Positions 50,603-57,050 of a stretch of 57,050 bases of DNA are shown here, piece after piece. The notes under the pieces were generated by a model, which saw only the letters and a list, made by a program, of their open reading frames with translations, did no database searches and was not told the DNA's origin. Made by a program: the position numbers and the translations under genes. Numbering within the stretch: the stretch's first letter is position 1; every line of letters starts with the position of its first letter. Origin of the DNA: Butyrivibrio sp. (GTDB lineage Bacteria > Bacillota > Clostridia > Lachnospirales > Lachnospiraceae); the NCBI RefSeq assembly GCF_017433805.1, contig NZ_JAFRGN010000050.1, forward strand, positions 1 through 57,050. The letters are read 5' to 3'.

Positions 50603-51139
50603 ATGATCAATAAAGAATGTTATCCGAGGACAGAAGATATGAAGGAAAGAGACATTTTAGGTGAAAACCGGTTTGAAACATATACTAAAACTCGCGAGGG
50701 ATGCCGCGCAGTGATCGTTCAGGATGGGAAGATTCTTTTGTCACATGAGCATGTCGTAGGATGGTGGCTGATTCCCGGAGGAGGGCTGGAAGAAGGCGAA
50801 ACTCTTGAGGAATGCGTCGTTCGAGAGGTAGAGGAGGAAACTGGTAAAATTGTGCGCCCGCTTTATCAGTACCTTAAGATAAACGAGTATTACGAAGAAT
50901 GGCGATATATAGACGACTATTTTGTCTGTGAGCTTGTTGGAGATGGGCAGATGAAGCTAACCGAAGCTGAAATACGAAGGGGCGTCAAACCTGAGTGGAT
51001 TCCACTTGAAGATGCTATAGAAATGTTCTCTAAACATCAGGACTATGCAGAGACAGAAGAGGAAAAAAGAGGTGCATTCCTGAGGGAATACATTGCTCTA
51101 CAGGAATATGTGAAAACAATAGGGTGGCACTATAAGTAA
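50603..51139 (+). CDS. NUDIX hydrolase
   Basis: Protein of about 178 aa with the Nudix box GGGLEEGETLEECVVREVEEETG, read here as three parts: GGGLEEGETLEE, CVVREVEEE and TG; all the box glutamates are present. It hydrolyses nucleoside diphosphates linked to another group. The start is uncertain: ATG 50603 keeps a conserved-looking YPRTEDM segment, ATG 50639 has a better ribosome site (GAGGA), and a TTG at 50582 would overlap the GNAT gene by 11 bases. An HD gene follows after 13 bases. Confidence 0.85.
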   Translation: MINKECYPRTEDMKERDILGENRFETYTKTREGCRAVIVQDGKILLSHEHVVGWWLIPGGGLEEGETLEECVVREVEEETGKIVRPLYQYLKINEYYEEWRYIDDYFVCELVGDGQMKLTEAEIRRGVKPEWIPLEDAIEMFSKHQDYAETEEEKRGAFLREYIALQEYVKTIGWHYK

Positions 51140-51152
51140 TCGGGGAGGCAAC

Positions 51153-51800
51153 ATGTTACCAACACCAGAAGAGGCATTTGAGGAATTAAAGATAGCGGAG
51201 GAGCGTAATCCAGGGCCATGGGTCAAGCATTCTATAAATGTTGGAATAGCAGCACGTAATATTGCAGAGAAGATTCCTGGCATGGATGCAGAAAAGGCCT
51301 ATGTTGTGGGACTATTGCATGACATTGGCAGAAGAGCTAAGTTTGGTTTTGTAGATATTCCAACTCATGTGTACGAAGGTTACATGTACTGCATGGAGAA
51401 GGGTTGGGACGAGGCTGCGAGGATTTGCATGACTCACTCATATCTTCACATGAAGGATGAGTTTGAAGGCTACGAGCCAGAGGCTGAGCACGAGAAGGCA
51501 ATCAAAGAGTATATCATGAATTGTGAGCCTGACTGTTACGACAGACTCATACAGCTTTGCGATTCACTTGCCACAGATTATGGCTTTGTAATTTTGGAAA
51601 AGAGATTCGTAGATGTTACAAGGCGCTATGGAATAATGGAAGATTACATCAAGGGTTGGGAAGTTGCCTTTGACATAAAGGAGAAATTCGAAGAGCAGAT
51701 GGGCTGCTCAATTTATGACGTGCTTCCTGATATCGGCAAGACAACTCTTTTAACACCCAAGCCATGGAAGCCGCCAGTAGCCGTTGCAGAGAGTAATTGA
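51153..51800 (+). CDS. HD domain phosphohydrolase
   Basis: Protein of 215 aa with an HD metal site: WVKHSINVG supplies the first histidine, YVVGLLHDIGRRAK the HD pair, and later CMTHSYLHM and LCDSLATDYG the remaining ligands. Such proteins hydrolyse nucleotides or phosphoesters. A family member close to tRNA- or dNTP-acting enzymes cannot be singled out. A GGGGAGGCAAC ribosome site is strong. The 78-base gap after it shows no promoter. Confidence 0.85.
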   Translation: MLPTPEEAFEELKIAEERNPGPWVKHSINVGIAARNIAEKIPGMDAEKAYVVGLLHDIGRRAKFGFVDIPTHVYEGYMYCMEKGWDEAARICMTHSYLHMKDEFEGYEPEAEHEKAIKEYIMNCEPDCYDRLIQLCDSLATDYGFVILEKRFVDVTRRYGIMEDYIKGWEVAFDIKEKFEEQMGCSIYDVLPDIGKTTLLTPKPWKPPVAVAESN

Positions 51801-51878
51801 TAATAGTTTCTAATCAGCAGATACTGCTAGCATAACGAAGTAATCCATGACGAGTAAAACAGCTCAGGAGAGACCCAA

Positions 51879-52427
51879 ATGGAAAACGAGAACATACAGC
51901 TCCCAGAGAGGCTGGAGCGAACAACCATATATGAGAGTGACTACGTGTGCCTGTACGCCGACAAGGTCAGGCTCCCAAGCGGCGCCATCATCGACAAGTA
52001 TCACCAGATCCACTATCCACATGACGCTGTCGTAGTAGTCATTTACAACGACAAGGACGAAATCCTGATGATCAGGGAAAAGAGATACACCGTCGGAAGG
52101 CTCGAATGGGAAGTGCCTGCAGGCAGAGTCGAGGACGGCGAGGAGCCGGAGGAAGCGGCAAGGCGTGAAGCTATGGAAGAGACGGGATGCACCATCAAGG
52201 ACCTGAAGTTCCTCTGCTCATACAATTCTGCCAACGGAATGTCGGATCACTTGCTGCACCTGTACGCAGCCAAGGTGGACTCAGAGTCTACAATCCAGGA
52301 TGTGGACGAGGTTGCCTACAAGGTGTGGATGCCTATTCCCGAGGTAAAAGAGCTGCTTCGAACCAACGGAACCAAGGACGGCGTTTCCATGATGGCGATT
52401 CTGTACGCGCTCGAATTTTATCACTGA
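51879..52427 (+). CDS. NUDIX hydrolase, ADP-ribose pyrophosphatase type
   Basis: Protein of 182 aa. The N-terminus (YESDYVCLYADKVRLPSGA, then YHQIHYPHDAVVVVI) and EVPAGRVEDGEEPEEAARRE followed by AMEETG form the ADP-ribose/NUDIX5-like pattern, so ADP-ribose or related sugars are likely substrates. G+C is about 60% by hand count over 52081-52200, clearly above its neighbours, with many GCC, GGC and GAC-type third positions, which suggests later arrival. AGGAGAG precedes the ATG. Confidence 0.9.
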   Translation: MENENIQLPERLERTTIYESDYVCLYADKVRLPSGAIIDKYHQIHYPHDAVVVVIYNDKDEILMIREKRYTVGRLEWEVPAGRVEDGEEPEEAARREAMEETGCTIKDLKFLCSYNSANGMSDHLLHLYAAKVDSESTIQDVDEVAYKVWMPIPEVKELLRTNGTKDGVSMMAILYALEFYH

Positions 52428-52442
52428 TCAACCGGAGGAGTT

Positions 52443-52937
52443 ATGGCAAAAGACACAGCGGCAAGGACATTTAAAGACATCTTGGGAAAAGAGCATTGCT
52501 ACAGCTGCCTTGGATGCGCGATTGGAAGCGGAGAAATGGAACTTCCGGGCGGAGTTATATATGATGGAGAAGGCATCATTTTGGCTGCAGATCCGGAGAT
52601 TCCGATACCGGGATTTCTCGTAATAACCAGCAAAAGACACATACAGTCTTTTTCAGAACTGACAGCAGAAGAAATTACAGAAGTTGGCACCACTATAGCC
52701 AGAGCAGAGAAAGCGTTAAAAGAGCTGGGTATAGCAAAGGAAATCACACTTGTTCAGGAAGAGAGATCCAAGCATTTTCATATCTGGATTTTTGCCCATC
52801 ATGAGTGGATGAAGGAAAAATTCGGAACAGGAATTAGCTATCTGAGAGATATCTCAGCCTACGCAAGGCAGAACGCCAGCGAAAAAGATATCGAGGCAGT
52901 GCTGGATGCTGTTCAAAAGATAAAGGTAAATTTTTAA
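52443..52937 (+). CDS. HIT-family (histidine triad) protein
   Basis: Protein of 164 aa with the triad-type motif HFHIWIFAHH near residue 110 and an earlier conserved IPGFLVITSKRHIQSFSEL. The N-terminal CYSCLGCAIGSGEM adds three cysteines that may bind zinc. HIT proteins cleave nucleotide phosphoramidates, AppppA or adenylated molecules. It starts 15 bases after the Nudix gene with GGAGG in place, and may be cotranscribed with it. Confidence 0.85.
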   Translation: MAKDTAARTFKDILGKEHCYSCLGCAIGSGEMELPGGVIYDGEGIILAADPEIPIPGFLVITSKRHIQSFSELTAEEITEVGTTIARAEKALKELGIAKEITLVQEERSKHFHIWIFAHHEWMKEKFGTGISYLRDISAYARQNASEKDIEAVLDAVQKIKVNF

Positions 52938-52958
52938 GAGAAGAAACAGGGGGAGATT

Positions 52959-53837
52959 ATGCACTTTGTTGATGCCAAAGGGATACTGAGTACCAGCGGC
53001 GGCCGGTGCGGAATGAATATTTACAGAGGGTGTACACATGGGTGCATCTATTGTGATAGCAGGAGTAAGTGCTACCAGTTCACCCACGAGTTTGAGGACA
53101 TAGAAGTTAAGCAGAATGCGCCTGAACTCTTGGAGAAGGCCCTTAAATCCAAGCGTAAAAAAGTGATGATCGGCACCGGGGCGATGTCGGATCCTTACAT
53201 GCACTGTGAAGAACAGCTTCGCATGACGAGAAAGTGTCTGGAGATCATAAAGCGATACGGCTTTGGACTTGCGATACAGACTAAGTCTGACAGGATACTT
53301 CAGGACATAGATCTTCTCGAAGAAATTAACCACGAGGCTAAGTGCGTTGTGCAGATGACGCTTACCACCTACGATGATGACCTGTGCAAGATACTCGAAC
53401 CTAACGTCTGCAATACCAAAAGACGTATCGAAGTATTAGAAGAAATGCAGAAGCGCGGAATTCCAACCATTGTGTGGGTTACACCGATGCTTCCTTTTAT
53501 AAATGATACAGAGGAGAACTTAACTGCAATCCTTGATGAATGTGGAAGAGTAGGTGTTCGCGGAATCATAGATTTTGGAATGGGCTTAACTCTTCGCGAG
53601 GGCGACAGGGAGTATTACTACGAAGCTTTGGACAAGCACTTCCCAGGGTTAAAAGAACGCTACATTGAGACTTATGGAAATGCATATGAGCTTCCTAGTC
53701 CAAACCAAAAGGAACTGTTGGAAGTCCTTAAGCAGAAATGTGGTGAATACAATATGTTCAGCACACCTGATGAATGCTTCAGGTTTATGAGCGAGTTTCC
53801 TGAGAGGTACAAGCAAATGAGCCTATTCGATCTGTGA
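52959..53837 (+). CDS. SplB-like radical SAM protein
   Basis: Radical SAM protein of 292 aa. The cluster cysteines CxxxCxxC are C25, C29 and C32 in GCTHGCIYCDSRS. The motif IGTGAMSDPYMHCEEQL and later LTTYDDDLCKILEPN match the spore photoproduct lyase/Rv2578c-like branch. Actual substrate is unknown; no sporulation genes are near. It follows the HIT gene by 21 bases with GGGGGAG upstream. Confidence 0.92.
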   Translation: MHFVDAKGILSTSGGRCGMNIYRGCTHGCIYCDSRSKCYQFTHEFEDIEVKQNAPELLEKALKSKRKKVMIGTGAMSDPYMHCEEQLRMTRKCLEIIKRYGFGLAIQTKSDRILQDIDLLEEINHEAKCVVQMTLTTYDDDLCKILEPNVCNTKRRIEVLEEMQKRGIPTIVWVTPMLPFINDTEENLTAILDECGRVGVRGIIDFGMGLTLREGDREYYYEALDKHFPGLKERYIETYGNAYELPSPNQKELLEVLKQKCGEYNMFSTPDECFRFMSEFPERYKQMSLFDL

Positions 53838-53917
53838 GATGCTTAAAAGACAGAATATAGATATATAGAACATAGTAGATATTCAGATATATAATTCATT
53901 AGAAGTGAGAAATAGTT

Positions 53918-54706
53918 ATGAGATTAATTTTTTATCGCCACGGCGATCCAGATTATGCGATCGACAACCTGACAGAGCAGGGCAAAATAGAGGCTGAGCT
54001 GCTTGCAAGTCAGATCAAGAGCTTTGGTCTTGATGACATTTACGTGTCACCACTTGGTAGAGCCCAGGCTACAGCCGAGTATTCCCTGAAGGTTCTCGGA
54101 AGAGATGATGCAGTTGTCTGCGACTGGTTAAAAGAATTCCCGGCTCTTTTTGATCCAAATGTAGCAGATGAGGCGACTAAGAAAGCCTACGCAACAGAAC
54201 TCAAATATAATGAAGAAACAAATCAGTACGACAAGCGAATTGTCTGGGATATGCTTCCTTCATATTATGGTAGTCATCCAGAGCTTTTTGACGTGAATGG
54301 ATGGAGAGATTCAGAGCTGGTCAAAGCTTCCAACATGTGCGAGGTCTATGATTACGTCGTAAGTTCTTTTGACAAGCTGTTGGCTGATTATGGCTACGAG
54401 AGAAATGGGAATATATATAAGGTAAAAGAGAATAATGACAAGGTTCTGGGATTCTTTTGCCACTTCGGTATTACGTCTGTCCTGTTGTCACATCTGTGGA
54501 ATGTTTCGCCGTTTGTTCCAATGCAGTTTCTTGCTATGGCGCCAACATCAGTAACCGAAGTGGTTACAGAGGAAAGAGAAAAAGGAATCGCCATATTCAG
54601 GACTCTTAGAATAGGAGATACCACGCACCTTACAATTGGAGGAGAGAAGCCATCTTTTTCTGCTAGGTTCTGTGAAAAATTTGAGAATATGGACGAGAGA
54701 CACTAA
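53918..54706 (+). CDS. Histidine phosphatase family protein
   Basis: Protein of 262 aa starting RLIFYRHGDPDYAIDNLTEQ, with the catalytic RHG, the YVSPLGRAQATAEYSL block and a second histidine in GFFCHFGITSVLLSHL. It is longer than usual because of an insertion near residues 75-140 (FPALFDPNVADEATKKAYAT, GSHPELFDVNGWRDSE). The substrate is unknown. It is the second histidine phosphatase in this run. An 80-base gap precedes it, with no clear promoter. Confidence 0.88.
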   Translation: MRLIFYRHGDPDYAIDNLTEQGKIEAELLASQIKSFGLDDIYVSPLGRAQATAEYSLKVLGRDDAVVCDWLKEFPALFDPNVADEATKKAYATELKYNEETNQYDKRIVWDMLPSYYGSHPELFDVNGWRDSELVKASNMCEVYDYVVSSFDKLLADYGYERNGNIYKVKENNDKVLGFFCHFGITSVLLSHLWNVSPFVPMQFLAMAPTSVTEVVTEEREKGIAIFRTLRIGDTTHLTIGGEKPSFSARFCEKFENMDERH

Positions 54707-54751
54707 CCATTAGAGGATACCTAAGGGTATGTGGATACATCTCGCCCACAT

Positions 54752-54780
54752 TTGAAAATATCAGAATAATAGTGTATAAA
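54752..54780 (+). promoter_or_regulatory. Predicted promoter of the sodium-dependent transporter
   Basis: TTGAAA (54752-54757), 17 bases, TATAAA (54775-54780). The start codon is 38 bases downstream. Confidence 0.6.
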
Positions 54781-54817
54781 AATAAAGATAAATTTAATTA
54801 ATTAAGGATGGTAATTT

Positions 54818-56182
54818 GTGAAACACGATAGAGGTTCTTTTTCAGGAAAAATAGGATTTGTACTTTCGGCAGCCGGAGCTTCGGTAGGCCTTGGTAATAT
54901 TTGGAGATTCCCATATCTATGCGCAAAGTATGGTGGAGGAATCTTTCTTCTTGTGTATATTCTTTTGGCAGTTACTTTTGGTTACACAATGATTGTTGCT
55001 GAGACAGCCATTGGACGTAATACCAAGAAGAGCCCGGTTGGTGCATTCCATGCCCTTAGCGGAAGCAAGGCAATGGGAATTGGCGGTTGGATAAATGCCA
55101 TTATTCCAATACTTATTGTGCCTTATTATTCAGTAATCGGTGGTTGGGTTTGTAAGTATCTTTTTGAGTACATCGTTAAGGATGCGGAAACAATAGCAGC
55201 GGATGATTTCTTTGTGAACTTCATTACAAACGGAGCTGCTTCAGAGTTTTGGTTTATTTTCTTTTCAGTGCTGGTTCTGGCTGTAATTTTCATGGGAGTC
55301 AGAAATGGAATTGAGCGTGTGTCCAGAATGATGATGCCTGTGCTTGTTGTACTTGCTGTAATTATCTGCGTTTACTCAGTTACAAGACCAGGAGCACTGG
55401 TGGGAGTTAAGTATCTCTTTGTACCTAATTTCGAGAACTTCTCAATCATGACTGTTGTTACAGCAATGGGCCAGATGTTCTACTCTCTTTCAATAGCTAT
55501 GGGTATTCTGATCACTTTTGGATCTTATGTAAAAAAAGAAGTCAGCATTGAAGAATCAACCAAGCAGGTTGAGATATTTGATACAGCGATAGCGATTCTT
55601 GCCAGCCTTATGATCATTCCTGCAGTGTTTGCTTTTTCAGGCGGAGATCAGTCTGCGCTGAAGGCAGGTCCATCACTGATGTTTATCACCATGCCCAAAA
55701 TATTTGCCAACATGGGAGTAGGAAGACTAATCGGAATTCTGTTTTTTGCTCTTGTTCTTCTTGCTGCAGTGACCAGCGCTATTGCGCTTACAGAGAGCGC
55801 TGTATCAACTTTTGCAGACGAGTTTAAATGGAGCAGGAAAAAAGGAACAGTGATCATGGCAGTGATCATGGTTATTCTCGGAAGTCTTTCTTCACTTGGC
55901 AACGGCCCACTTTCTAATATAACAATCATCGGAATGCCATTTCTGGATTTCTTTGACTTTTTGACAAATTCAGTAATGATGCCGATAGCTGCCCTTGCAA
56001 CATGTATCCTTATCACTAAATATATGGGCATTGACGGACTTCAGGCAGAGGTTGAACAGGATGGACATCCTTTCCGCAGAAAGGGTATCTTCTCATTCAT
56101 GATCAAGTTCCTTTGTCCTCTGTTTGTAATTATCATTCTGGTAAGTGCCATCGCTAACGTTTTTGGTCTTATCAGCATGTAA
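54818..56182 (+). CDS. Sodium-dependent transporter of the NSS family
   Basis: Membrane transporter of 454 aa. The start FSGKIGFVLSAAGASVGLGN, IWRFPYLCAKYGGGIFLLVY is the TM1 sodium/substrate site of neurotransmitter:sodium symporters (LeuT/TnaT-like). Eleven or so helices follow, and the VPYYSVIGGW and SIAMGILITFGSYV segments are typical. It should import an amino acid with sodium. Starts at GTG 54818 with AAGGATGG upstream. Amino acid specificity is not readable. Confidence 0.93.
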   Translation: MKHDRGSFSGKIGFVLSAAGASVGLGNIWRFPYLCAKYGGGIFLLVYILLAVTFGYTMIVAETAIGRNTKKSPVGAFHALSGSKAMGIGGWINAIIPILIVPYYSVIGGWVCKYLFEYIVKDAETIAADDFFVNFITNGAASEFWFIFFSVLVLAVIFMGVRNGIERVSRMMMPVLVVLAVIICVYSVTRPGALVGVKYLFVPNFENFSIMTVVTAMGQMFYSLSIAMGILITFGSYVKKEVSIEESTKQVEIFDTAIAILASLMIIPAVFAFSGGDQSALKAGPSLMFITMPKIFANMGVGRLIGILFFALVLLAAVTSAIALTESAVSTFADEFKWSRKKGTVIMAVIMVILGSLSSLGNGPLSNITIIGMPFLDFFDFLTNSVMMPIAALATCILITKYMGIDGLQAEVEQDGHPFRRKGIFSFMIKFLCPLFVIIILVSAIANVFGLISM

Positions 56183-56215
56183 GAACTATACAGGTCAGAA
56201 GTTTATAAATATCGT

Positions 56216-56259
56216 GCGAGAAAACCCCTTCCGATGAAGTCGGTTGTGGGATGAATCGC
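56216..56259. repeat. Subterminal hairpin at the tnpA-side end of the element
   Basis: GCGAG ... CCCC-TT-CCGA-TGAAG-TCGG-TTGT-GGG ... TCGC: nested short arms around CCGA/TCGG, next to the tnpA stop. IS200/IS605 ends carry such imperfect hairpins for transposase recognition. Confidence 0.6.
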
Positions 56260-56260
56260 A

Positions 56261-56573
56261 CTAGCTTTTCTTTTTGTATTTCCCCGTCTTAATGTATTTG
56301 CGTTTGTGTTCCTCTGTTCGTTGATCTTCAATGTATTTCTTGACAGTATCAAGAGAAACACTTCCGGTAGTGGCACAGAAGTAACTTGCACCCCAGAAGG
56401 GTGAATCTCCCCATAGGTATTTCTCAACGTGTGTTCTATATGTATTTCTCACTTCTTTGGACAGCTGTGATTACTTTCTTTCTGTATTTAGTCACGAAAA
56501 TTACATGGTATGTGAGTTTGTATACGGAATGTGAGCCTCTTCTGTACTCGTTCAGGATATCTGATTCCAGCAT
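56261..56573 (-). pseudogene. tnpA: IS200/IS605 TnpA transposase relic, frameshifted with internal deletion
   Basis: Two frames on the minus strand give the two ends of a Y1 transposase. Frame one (ATG at 56573) reads DILNEYRRGSHSVYKLTYHV, then IFVTKYRKKVITAV, the family's N-terminus, and stops soon after. Frame two then reads KEVRNTYRTHVEKYLWGDS, SYFCATTGSVSLD and TVKKYIEDQ, the C-terminus with the presumed catalytic tyrosine. The middle 40-60 residues, including the HUH metal motif, are missing. It cannot make an active transposase. Confidence 0.85.
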
Positions 56574-56681
56574 CGATTTCTGCATAAATTTACTTCTTAT
56601 ACAAAGAGAACATATGTTTGTGTTTTTCTGAAAAGTGTGCTATAAAACTAACTATAGAATACTGCTAAGGAATTTAAAACC

Positions 56682-57050
56682 GTGTACAGAACAAGGCAAT
56701 ACAGAATAAACCCAAACCACATACTCTATGACTATTGCAGGGATATCTGCAGATCATCAGCCGTTCTGTACAACAGGGCAAATTTCATCTTAAGGCAGTA
56801 TTCGTCTGCAGTAGATTCAATGGTCTTGTTCAAGCCTCTTTTCTTCAATCAGATGATGATTTACAGGCTCGTAAGGGATAATCTTTCAGGGACTAAATAT
56901 CTTGGTGACAGCAAATGGCTCACATATAATGCTCTTGACCATCTGCTTAAGATAACAAGGGATAAGGCATACTATGCCCTTCCGTCACAGGCTAATCAGC
57001 AGATATTGAAACTCCTTCTTAGGGACTATAAGTCTTTCTTTGAAGCTGTA
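56682..57050 (+). CDS. tnpB: TnpB (IS605 OrfB) RNA-guided nuclease family, N-terminal part
   Basis: Open frame of 123 codons to the window end, starting at GTG 56682 (upstream stop at 56655; AAGGA about 10 bases before). YRTRQYRINPNHILYDYCRD, ICRSSAVLYNRANFILRQYS and YYALPSQANQQILKLLLRDY, KSFFEAV match the N-terminal wedge/helical region of TnpB proteins of clostridia. The RuvC residues and the omega-RNA at the 3' end would lie beyond the window, so activity cannot be judged. Confidence 0.88.
   Translation, partial: MYRTRQYRINPNHILYDYCRDICRSSAVLYNRANFILRQYSSAVDSMVLFKPLFFNQMMIYRLVRDNLSGTKYLGDSKWLTYNALDHLLKITRDKAYYALPSQANQQILKLLLRDYKSFFEAV

Larger units (their letters stand above)
56203..57050. 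mobile_element. IS605-like element, one end inside the window
   Basis: A tnpA relic on the minus strand and a tnpB frame on the plus strand face away from each other, the IS605 layout, with a hairpin-bearing end at 56216-56259 beyond tnpA. About 108 bases lie between the two genes. The outer limit at 56203 is an estimate; target-site bases were not resolved. The far end lies outside the window. Confidence 0.8.

Noticed and set aside
52959-53837. True spore photoproduct lyase (splB)
   Set aside because: It shares the radical SAM pattern, but no sporulation context exists here and the SPL-specific C-terminal cysteine could not be placed; only SplB-like is claimed.

Overview
The window looks like chromosome of a motile, anaerobic Lachnospiraceae bacterium, most like Butyrivibrio or a close relative. 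The basis is gene content and style: split transketolase, PyrK/PyrD type B dihydroorotate dehydrogenase, LipO-like and PhnD lipoproteins, a solo MsmK/UgpC-type sugar ATPase, FloA, LytTR and SPOB-type regulators, strong Shine-Dalgarno sites, moderate G+C and a consensus sigma-28 promoter. This is family-level recognition by eye; no database was searched.

Layout. 1-4.2 kb: pentose metabolism (end of an FGGY kinase, araD, split transketolase, rpe). 4.2-10 kb: PhnD-like lipoprotein, UshA-like nucleotidase, map, metG, then a candidate structured RNA region. 10.2-16.5 kb: hydrolase, acetyltransferase, YesL-like membrane protein, a degenerate GGDEF protein, the sugar-import ATPase and a PucR/CdaR-type regulator. 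16.5-17.1 kb (minus): SRP RNA with its own promoter, and an Rrf2 regulator. 17.2-27.1 kb: tadA, a sugar-binding lipoprotein, aconitase, a GH9-like lipoprotein lacking its catalytic residues, and a wall-precursor run (hydrolase, membrane-tethered MurF, Ddl). 27.1-36.7 kb: plsC, pyrC-pyrK-pyrD, a sigma-28-driven protein of unknown function, ispE, a DUF1934 protein, a membrane-anchored small protein, a trigger-factor-like foldase lipoprotein and asnS. 36.8-39.8 kb: secreted NlpC/P60 hydrolase, a 25-codon ORF overlapping guaA, and guaA. 39.8-45.6 kb: an alternating-repeat array, a putative metallopeptidase lipoprotein, and an operon of SPOB-type histidine kinase, NfeD, FloA and LytTR regulator. 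45.6-47.2 kb: an XRE-BRO gene pair with two palindromic operators, flanked by a very long hairpin and a cluster of palindromes. 47.2-54.7 kb: an accessory run of small soluble enzymes (GNAT, HAD, GrpB, histidine phosphatase, NUDIX, HD, HIT, SplB-like radical SAM). 54.8-57.05 kb: a sodium-dependent transporter and an IS605-like element with a wrecked tnpA (minus) and a tnpB (plus) that runs off the end.

Functional links visible from order and spacing are pentose recycling (araD-tkt-rpe), pyrimidine synthesis (pyrC-pyrK-pyrD), wall-precursor synthesis (murF-ddl) and envelope sensing (kinase-NfeD-FloA-regulator). The most unusual items are the 9-mer array at 39985-40182, with alternating orientation and a pitch of about three helical turns; the perfect sigma-28 promoter in front of an uncharacterised protein; the three stacked hairpins after metG; and the XRE-BRO module.
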